Of a stretch of 7,968 nt of DNA, positions 1-5,166 are shown piece by piece. The stretch's first letter is position 1, and each line of letters begins with the position of its first letter. The stretch is taken from NCBI GenBank assembly GCA_030429325.1, contig JAUICT010000081.1, forward strand, positions 1-7,968, in the 5' to 3' direction. The translations under genes were made by a program, and so were the position numbers. The notes below the pieces were generated by a model. The model saw nothing but the letters and a program-made list of their open reading frames with translations. It searched no databases and had not been told where the DNA came from. The DNA is from Bacteroidia bacterium (GTDB lineage Bacteria > Bacteroidota > Bacteroidia > Flavobacteriales > Flavobacteriaceae).

Positions 1-269
1 CCACCACCCATTTGGACCTCTACCACAAGGTTCAAATCTTGAAATTGTTGCAGCAATTGGCCCATGAAAACCAAAAAACCATTCTCTTTACTACCCATGA
101 GATTGATTTGGCCATTCAGTTGTGCGATAAGACCTTGATTCTGGATGGTATCGATAATCCCTTCGGGGCGCCTTGCGAACTGATTGAACAACACCATTTT
201 GAACGCTTGTTTCCTTCGGAAATGATTCAGTTTGATGCCAAAACAGGTACATTCAAGGTGAATAAGTAA
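1..269 (+). CDS. ABC transporter ATP-binding protein, C-terminal fragment (siderophore/haem/cobalamin uptake type)
   Basis: This is the last part of a cytoplasmic ABC ATPase whose start lies before the window. The first readable codons (from base 3) give TTHLDLYHK, the usual continuation of a Walker B segment (DEPTTHLD) with the D-loop. About 25 residues later comes ILFTTHEIDLA, with the H-loop histidine at 96-98. Only about 88 codons are visible; the Walker A and signature motifs are off the edge, so the family assignment rests on the tail. The HLD D-loop, the TTHEIDLA H-loop and the short C-terminal extension (GAPCELIEQ...LFPSE) resemble FecE/FepC/BtuD-like ATPases, which power import of iron chelates, haem or cobalamin through a FecCD-type permease. 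The substrate cannot be told from this piece. The gene ends in TAA, 60 bp before rmuC on the same strand, with no convincing terminator hairpin between them. Confidence 0.85.
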   Translation, partial: TTHLDLYHKVQILKLLQQLAHENQKTILFTTHEIDLAIQLCDKTLILDGIDNPFGAPCELIEQHHFERLFPSEMIQFDAKTGTFKVNK

Positions 270-329
270 GTCTATTTTCCATTTCGGCATCCGTCGGAAT
301 CCGTTATCTTTATCCGAAGAAATCTTTTC

Positions 330-1675
330 ATGAGCGCAGAACTTATCTATCTCATTATAGGAATCATTGCATTGGCCATGGGGCTGTTTGGTGGTATGTA
401 CATCCAAAAGTTAAAGACCAAGTCCACCGAAAGTGTTTGGGAGGAACGGGAGCAACAACTCCATGCTTCCATCAAATCCCTCAATGATAAATTGTTGTTG
501 GGCGATGAGGAACGCAAACAATTACAATCCGAAAAGGAACAGCAAAGCAATCAGTTGGTGCGTTATCAGGCCGATTTGGAAAACCTTCAACTCAAAAACA
601 GGGAACAAAAGGAGGAGGTTGAAAAACTACAGGAAAAGTTCACCAAAGAGTTTGAGGTCCTCGCCAACAAAATTCTGGAAGAAAAAAGTGAAAAGTTCAC
701 CAAGAGCAATAAAGAGAACATCGAGAACATCCTAAGCCCTCTCAACAAAAAGATAAAGGAGTTTGAGGAAAAGGTGGAAAATTCGCAAAAGGAGAACATC
801 AGCATACACTCTGCCCTCAAAGAACAGTTGCTCCACCTCCAAAACCAAAACCTTAAAATAACCCAAGAGGCCGAAAACCTGACCAAGGCATTGAAGGGTG
901 ATAGCAAAATGCAGGGGAACTGGGGAGAATTGGTGTTGGAACGGGTCTTGGAAAAGTCTGGTTTGGAGAAAGATAGAGAGTATAGTGTCCAGCAAAGCTT
1001 TACCCGTGAAGATGGCAGTAGGGTCATGCCCGATGTCATCATCCATCTACCCGATGGTAAAAAATGGTCGTGGATTCCAAGGTCTCATTGACCGATTACG
1101 AGCGATATACCAATGCCGAGGAAGATGACAAGCCCAAATTCCTGAAAGACCATATCAACTCGCTGCGAAAGCATGTGGAACAATTGTCCGCCAAAAAATA
1201 TGAGGACCTCTATGAAATGGAAAGCCCTGATTTTGTATTGATGTTCGTACCCATTGAGCCCGCCTTTGCCGTGGCCATAAACGAGGACGTTTCGCTCTAC
1301 AATAAGGCCTTTGAACAGAACATTGTCATTGTGACCCCATCTACATTGCTCGCTACGCTTCGCACCATTGATACCATGTGGAGCAATGAGAAACAGCAAA
1401 AAAATGCCATTGAGATTGCCCGACAGGCCGGCGCCCTTTATGACAAATTTGAAGGTTTTGTATCCGATTTGACCAAAGTGGGCAAGAAAATGGATGAAGC
1501 CAAAAGTGAGTACCGTGGCGCCATGAACAAGTTGGTGGATGGCCGTGGCAACATCATTACCAGTATTGAACGATTGAAAAAAATGGGGGCCAAAGCCAAA
1601 AAATCCTTGCCTGAGCCTATTTTAAAGCGTGCCCAAGAGGATGATTTTGAAGAAGACCCTAAACTAGAACTATAA
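330..1675 (+). pseudogene. rmuC: DNA recombination protein RmuC, interrupted by a one-base frameshift
   Basis: RmuC is a membrane-anchored, coiled-coil protein that limits recombination at inverted repeats. Its conserved domain is predicted to belong to the PD-(D/E)XK nuclease superfamily. The ATG at 330 opens a frame with an N-terminal membrane helix (residues about 5-25), a long charged coiled coil (about 30-190) and the start of the RmuC domain (MQGNWGELVLERVL from residue 194). The frame fails at a run of six A (1059-1064) and stops at 1089-1091. The rest (MVVDSKVSLTDYERY, then FVLMFVPIEPAF and IVTPSTLLATLRTI) continues in the -1 frame from 1064 to the TAA at 1673-1675. Restoring a seventh A gives about 448 residues, the usual RmuC length, with GKKMVVDSKVSL reading through naturally. 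The break separates PD (D235) from DSK (D249, K251), the putative catalytic motif. Both halves look otherwise intact, so the cause is either a recent mutation, a homopolymer sequencing error, or recoding. Identity is near certain; functional status is unknown. Confidence 0.9.
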
Positions 1676-1678
1676 GCC

Positions 1679-2047
1679 GTGAGAAAGTTTTTATTTATCG
1701 CCATTTCTGCCATAGTGTTGGGAATTGCAGCCTATTTTGCCTTTATCTACTACGTACCCTTCAGTGAGGGCTATCGGTCCGGGGAACTCATCAAGTTCAG
1801 CCGTAGGGGGGTTGTGGTAAAAACCTGGGAAGGGCAAATCAGTCAAGGACTTTCGGGCACCAATGTGTTTTCCTTTTCGGTGGAGGACAGCCAAACGGAA
1901 ATCATTGAGAAAATGAAGGAATACCAAGGTCAGTACATCAAAGTGACCTACAAGGAGCGCTACGCCACCTTCTTTTGGCTGGGCGACACGAAATATTTTA
2001 TTACCGAAGTGGAAACCGAGAAGTCACCGCTATTCAGAAATCAATGA
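1679..2047 (+). CDS. small membrane-anchored protein of unknown function
   Basis: A 122-residue protein with a GTG start at 1679, only 3 bp after the rmuC stop; no ATG gives a sensible N-terminus and there is no Shine-Dalgarno sequence. Residues about 3-26 (FLFIAISAIVLGIAAYFAFIYY) form one hydrophobic helix after a short basic start. This fits a single-pass anchor or uncleaved signal, with the remaining 95 residues outside the cytoplasm. The soluble part is compact and lacks cysteines. It includes SEGYRSGELIKFSRRG (from about residue 30), KTWEGQISQG, and KVTYKERYATFFWLGDTKYF near the end, a style I associate with a conserved Bacteroidetes family of unknown role. I recall similar proteins being labelled 6-phosphogluconate dehydrogenase in databases. 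Nothing here supports that: there is no Rossmann motif, and the genuine gnd lies elsewhere in this window. Its stop overlaps the next start (ATGA), so it is very probably co-translated with the thioesterase. I assign no function. Confidence 0.85.
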   Translation: MRKFLFIAISAIVLGIAAYFAFIYYVPFSEGYRSGELIKFSRRGVVVKTWEGQISQGLSGTNVFSFSVEDSQTEIIEKMKEYQGQYIKVTYKERYATFFWLGDTKYFITEVETEKSPLFRNQ

Positions 2048-2589
2048 AAAAATTCAAGTCGTCCAAAGAAAGTAGGGTCTCCATTACCGAACTGATGCTC
2101 CCCTCCCATTCCAATTTTGGGGGCAAAGTACACGGTGGGCATATCTTGAATCTTATGGACCAAATTGCCTTTGCCTGTGCCTCCAAGCATTCGCAAAGCT
2201 ACTGTGTGACCGCCTCTGTGAACCGGGTGGATTTTTTAAATCCCATTGAAGTAGGTGAATTGGTCACGCTCAAGGCCTCTATCAACTACACTGGAAAAAC
2301 CTCCATGGTGGTCGGGGTCCGGGTGGAATCCGAAAATGTGACCACAGGTGAGGTAAAACACTGCAACTCTTCCTATTTCACCATGGTATCCAAAGGCACT
2401 AACGGAAAAAACAAAGCGGTTCCCGGGTTGATTTTAAAAAGCAAACAGGACATCCGTAGATTTGCCCGTAGCAAGGAACGGAAGCAATCCGCATCTAACC
2501 GTGACAGCAAGTACGAATCCAATAACTTTAAGGTAAACGAGTTTTTGGAATTTTTGGAAGGGGAAAACGTGACTATGGATTTGGACTGA
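2044..2589 (+). CDS. acyl-CoA thioesterase, hotdog fold (YciA/ACOT-like)
   Basis: A 181-residue cytoplasmic enzyme expected to hydrolyse acyl-CoA to free fatty acid and CoA. The ATG at 2044 overlaps the upstream stop as ATGA; an in-frame extension back to 1975 would lie wholly inside the previous gene and is unlikely. Family signs are the segment NFGGKVHGGHILNLMD, with the conserved Asn24, His30-Gly31-Gly32 and Asp39 at the start of the hotdog central helix. After it come TASVNRVDFLNPIEVGE and the strand pair SINYTGKTSMVVGVRVESE. After about residue 125 the tail reads VPGLILKSKQDIRRFARSKER, matching the basic helix that follows the fold in YciA-like enzymes, and it then ends in an acidic segment. 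Chain-length preference cannot be read from the sequence. The 3' end overlaps the convergent pgl gene by 17 bp. Confidence 0.9.
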   Translation: MKKFKSSKESRVSITELMLPSHSNFGGKVHGGHILNLMDQIAFACASKHSQSYCVTASVNRVDFLNPIEVGELVTLKASINYTGKTSMVVGVRVESENVTTGEVKHCNSSYFTMVSKGTNGKNKAVPGLILKSKQDIRRFARSKERKQSASNRDSKYESNNFKVNEFLEFLEGENVTMDLD

Positions 2590-3298
2590 GCCCTGCGGCG
2601 GCGGCATCATCCAAAAACCAAACCAGATTTCCCGATGTTGGACTGACCAGGGTCGCCGGATACACTTCAGAACCAGTTGTTTTCTCCACAACCGCCCTTA
2701 CTTTTTCCGCCTTGGAAGCTCCTGTGACCAAAAAGGCAACTTCTTTGGCCATATTGATGACCTTTCCATTGATGGAAACCCTTTTTTGACCTGAATCGGG
2801 ATGGGTGGCCACTACGCAATGGTCCTCGGCGTTCCAAAGCTCAATCTCATGGGGGAAAATGGAAGCCGTATGTCCGTCATCGCCCATGCCCAAGATCACC
2901 AAATCAAATTGTGGGATGCCTTCTACCCTATCCAAATTGATTTCCAACAGGTTGGCATAGCGCATGGCTTCACCATTGGGGTCATTTTCTCCCAATACAC
3001 GGTGGATATTCGCATCCGGCACCTTAATTTTTGAAAATAGATGCTCCACGGTCATTTTGTAATTGCTATCGTCATCGGTAGGAGGAACGCAGCGTTCGTC
3101 CCCCCAATAAAAATGAATCTTTTTCCAATCGATTTCATCCGAAAATTTTCCAGCCAATACATCAAATACGATTTTGGGTGTGCTCCCTCCGGAAAGCGCC
3201 ACATGGAACTCCCCTGAATTGGCCTTATTGGCAAAATAAGTCGAAAATTGCTCCGCTACTTCTTGTTTGTCCTTATATATTTTTAATTCCATCAACAT
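2573..3298 (-). CDS. pgl: 6-phosphogluconolactonase
   Basis: Hydrolyses 6-phosphoglucono-delta-lactone to 6-phosphogluconate, the second step of the oxidative pentose phosphate pathway, in the cytoplasm. At 241 residues it has the normal length of the DevB/NagB-like family. The motifs appear in order: ALSGGSTP (residues 34-41, phosphate-binding loop), FYWGDERCVP (63-72), and LVILGMGDDGHTASIFP (133-149) with the expected catalytic His143. RVSINGKVINMAKEVAFLV follows in the C-terminal half. Two in-frame ATGs (3298 and 3292) are possible; the second gives MELKIYKDK, closer to common family starts, and neither has a clear ribosome binding site. It lies 165 bp downstream of zwf on the same strand, with the heptamer array between, so it probably shares the zwf transcript. 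The TAG stop lies inside the end of the thioesterase gene. Confidence 0.96.
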   Translation of the reverse strand: MLMELKIYKDKQEVAEQFSTYFANKANSGEFHVALSGGSTPKIVFDVLAGKFSDEIDWKKIHFYWGDERCVPPTDDDSNYKMTVEHLFSKIKVPDANIHRVLGENDPNGEAMRYANLLEINLDRVEGIPQFDLVILGMGDDGHTASIFPHEIELWNAEDHCVVATHPDSGQKRVSINGKVINMAKEVAFLVTGASKAEKVRAVVEKTTGSEVYPATLVSPTSGNLVWFLDDAAAAGLSPNP

Positions 3299-3325
3299 CT
3301 CATTTCATTTGTTCTTGACTAAAAT

Positions 3326-3350
3326 GGTTCTCGACTGCGCTCGAACTGAC
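3326..3350. repeat. 25-nt imperfect palindromic intergenic element beside the heptamer array
   Basis: The sequence GGTTCTCGACTGCGCTCGAA followed by CTGAC contains two TCGA tetramers (3331-3334 and 3341-3344), and its outer GTTC and GAAC can also pair. It is therefore an imperfect inverted repeat with a CTGCGC centre. It is more GC-rich than its flanks. It is separated from the array by a CAATTG hexamer (3350-3355), itself a palindrome. I recall closely similar elements scattered between genes in marine flavobacterial genomes, which would make this a dispersed REP-like repeat, but only one copy is visible here and I could not search. It might also act as an RNA hairpin between zwf and pgl; no T-run follows it on the minus strand, so it is not a standard terminator. 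Confidence 0.5.
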
Positions 3351-3355
3351 AATTG

Positions 3356-3460
3356 TTCATTGTCCATTGTTCATTGCTCATTGCTCATTGTCCATTGTCC
3401 ATTGTTCATTGCTCATTGTCCATTGTTCATTGTTCATTGTTCATTGCTCATTGTCCATTG
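3356..3460. repeat. tandem heptanucleotide array, 15 units of YYCATTG
   Basis: Fifteen uninterrupted 7-bp units, all with an invariant CATTG core and a pyrimidine-pyrimidine prefix: TT six times, TC five times, CT four times, and CC never. Unit prefixes in order are TT TC TT CT CT TC TC TT CT TC TT TT TT CT TC. A 21-bp block of prefixes TT-CT-TC occurs identically at 3405-3425 and 3440-3460. The array begins three bases beyond the zwf stop, after a doubled TAA-TAA, and ends next to the 25-nt palindrome. On the minus strand, the sense of the zwf-pgl transcript, each unit reads CAATGRR, so an AUG occurs every 7 nt. The plus-strand frame across it encodes a periodic Cys/His peptide, which is an artefact of the repeat. 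The layout resembles the heptameric STRR repeats known from cyanobacteria, but the sequence differs. Confidence 0.97.
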
Positions 3461-3463
3461 TTA

Positions 3464-4996
3464 TTAACAAATCACACAATACCCAGGATCATCGGCGAGA
3501 TTCTCCCCTGGATTACGCCAAAAGCCTAGGTCTTCTATGAGATCATCGGCATTTTCAGGGCCCCACACCCCTGCTGCATATCCGTACATTCGCACATCCT
3601 TGCCATTTTTCCAATATTCTAAAATAGGGTCCACAAATTCCCAAGCGGCCTCCACTTCATCGGCACGGGCATAAAGCGTGGCATCGCCCTGCATGGCATC
3701 CAATAACAACCGCTCATAAGCTTCCATCACATAGGTTTGTGCCAAATTGGAGTAATAAAAATCCAAATTGGCCCGCTCCACCTTAAAACCTTGTCCGGGG
3801 ACTTTTACCCCAAATTTGATCAAGATTCCCTCATCTGGTTGAATACGGATAATCAATTTATTGTCTTTACTGTGCATTCCTGAATCTTTGAATATTTGGT
3901 GGTGCGGCGCCTTAAAGTGAATCACAATTTCCGTAACTTTGGTGGGCATCCGCTTTGCGGTTCGCACATAAAACGGGACCCCGTGCCAACGCCAATTGTC
4001 CACATAAAACTTAATGGCGGCATAGGTTTCCGTGGTGGAATTGGGATCTACTCCCTCCTCTTCCCGATATCCGTTCATCTTTTCCCCGTTGATTTCGGAA
4101 GCTACATATTGGGCACGAATGGTATTGTTGAACAAGGTCTGCTCACCCTTCATGATGCGAAGCGATTTCAGCGCTTTCACCTTCTCGTTACGAATTTCTT
4201 CAGGTTGGTCCCCAATGGGTGGCTCCATGACCACCAAGGATACAATCTGTAACAAATGGTTCTGGAACATATCCCGAAGCGCGCCCGATTTGTCATAATA
4301 GCCTCCCCTCTTCTCCACACCTACGCTTTCGGCATTGGTGATTTCCACATGATGGATATAATTTCGGTTCCACAATGGTTCAAAAATGCTGTTGGAAAAA
4401 CGGGTCACCAATAGGTTCTGCACCGTTTCCTTACCCAAATAATGGTCTATCCGGTATATCTGGGGTTCCGTAAAATACTTATGAAGTCCTTCATTAAGCT
4501 GCCTTGCCGTTTCCAGACTATATCCGAAAGGTTTTTCAACGATCAAACGTTTCCATCCATTGTTTTGGGTGTTCATACCTGCTTCGGCCAAATTTTGGGC
4601 TATGGTTTCGTACAAGGTAGGTGGCGTGGAAAGATAGTACATGATATTTCCAGAAGTATCATGGCTCGCCTTTAAGCTTTCAACACGCTTGCGCAATGGT
4701 GCATAATCCGTATCGTACTCCTTTCCCAAATCCATGTAGTATAATAAATCGGCGAAGCCTTTCACCTCACTTTCACCCAGCTTTTGGATTTTCTCCTTCA
4801 GATAAGGGCTTTTATATACCACCTTATCCCGAAATGCCTCATCGGTGAGGTCGCTTCTACTGGCTCCCAAAACCACAAAATTCTTGGGAAGTTGATTGGC
4901 CAAATAGAGATTGAAGAGGCCTGGAATCAATTTTCTTGCGGTCAAATCGCCAGATGCCCCAAAAATCACGAGCATTTGGTTTTCGGTCTTTTTCAT
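3464..4996 (-). CDS. zwf: glucose-6-phosphate 1-dehydrogenase
   Basis: Oxidises glucose-6-phosphate to 6-phosphoglucono-delta-lactone with reduction of NAD(P), the entry step of the oxidative pentose phosphate pathway. The 510-residue length is typical. The N-terminal Rossmann domain shows VIFGASGDLTARKL (dinucleotide fingerprint, residues 10-23). Arg47 in LGASRSDLT aligns with the arginine that contacts the NADP 2'-phosphate in this family, so NADP use is expected. EKPFG is present. The substrate site RIDHYLGKE occupies residues 182-190, and the catalytic histidine is H247 in FQNHLLQ. The ATG at 4996 gives a start a few residues before the fingerprint, as expected. No Shine-Dalgarno sequence is visible. 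The protein ends in YCVIC and the gene closes with TAA directly followed by a second in-frame TAA. It is divergent from gnd and upstream of pgl on the same strand. Confidence 0.98.
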   Translation of the reverse strand: MKKTENQMLVIFGASGDLTARKLIPGLFNLYLANQLPKNFVVLGASRSDLTDEAFRDKVVYKSPYLKEKIQKLGESEVKGFADLLYYMDLGKEYDTDYAPLRKRVESLKASHDTSGNIMYYLSTPPTLYETIAQNLAEAGMNTQNNGWKRLIVEKPFGYSLETARQLNEGLHKYFTEPQIYRIDHYLGKETVQNLLVTRFSNSIFEPLWNRNYIHHVEITNAESVGVEKRGGYYDKSGALRDMFQNHLLQIVSLVVMEPPIGDQPEEIRNEKVKALKSLRIMKGEQTLFNNTIRAQYVASEINGEKMNGYREEEGVDPNSTTETYAAIKFYVDNWRWHGVPFYVRTAKRMPTKVTEIVIHFKAPHHQIFKDSGMHSKDNKLIIRIQPDEGILIKFGVKVPGQGFKVERANLDFYYSNLAQTYVMEAYERLLLDAMQGDATLYARADEVEAAWEFVDPILEYWKNGKDVRMYGYAAGVWGPENADDLIEDLGFWRNPGENLADDPGYCVIC

Positions 4997-5069
4997 ACTA
5001 TCGTTGCTACTGACTGAGTGAATCCTTCAAACGGCCCTTGTGCCATCCTAATGAAGAAGTTGATTAATA

Positions 5070-5101
5070 TTTGAGCGTAACGAATATAAGGTTTATTTTA
5101 G
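5070..5101 (+). promoter_or_regulatory. candidate Bacteroidetes-type promoter for gnd
   Basis: TTTG at 5070-5073 is followed after 20 nt by TATTTTAG (5094-5101). This matches the flavobacterial primary sigma pattern TTG ... TAnnTTTG with one mismatch (A for the third T) and a spacing inside the known 17-23 nt range. Transcription would begin around 5105-5110, giving a leader of roughly 60 nt before the gnd ATG. This is a pattern match only. Confidence 0.4.
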
Positions 5102-5114
5102 GTTCTGATTTCAA
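5081..5114 (-). promoter_or_regulatory. candidate Bacteroidetes-type promoter for zwf-pgl
   Basis: On the minus strand, TTG (complement of 5112-5114) is followed after 23 nt by TATATTCG (complement of 5081-5088), one mismatch from TAnnTTTG and at the long end of the accepted spacing. The leader to the zwf ATG would be about 80 nt. It overlaps the candidate gnd promoter on the opposite strand, so the two would compete for polymerase if both are real. This match is weaker than the gnd one. Confidence 0.27.
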
Positions 5115-5166
5115 CAAATAATTTACTTTAAATTGTCTTAACATAAGAAGCTGAAAACGAAGCACA

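Noticed and set aside
305..312. TATCTTTA as a -7 element for rmuC
   Set aside because: It matches TAnnTTTG at all but the last base, but no TTG lies 17-23 nt upstream and the leader would be very short.
270..329. Terminator between the ABC ATPase and rmuC
   Set aside because: Only tiny CGG/CCG pairings can form and no T-run follows a stem, so it is not a supportable hairpin.
3356..3460. CRISPR array
   Set aside because: Units are 7 bp and contiguous, with no spacers, and no cas genes are near. It is a simple tandem repeat.
3267..3467. Plus-strand open frame encoding a periodic SLLIVHC / PLFIAHC peptide
   Set aside because: It is generated entirely by translating the 7-bp repeat (21 bp equals 7 codons) and lies antisense to the ends of pgl and zwf. 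It has no start context of its own.
3467..3481. CVIC at the Zwf C-terminus as a CaaX-like lipidation signal
   Set aside because: Bacteria lack protein prenyltransferases and Zwf is a soluble cytoplasmic enzyme. The resemblance is most likely chance.
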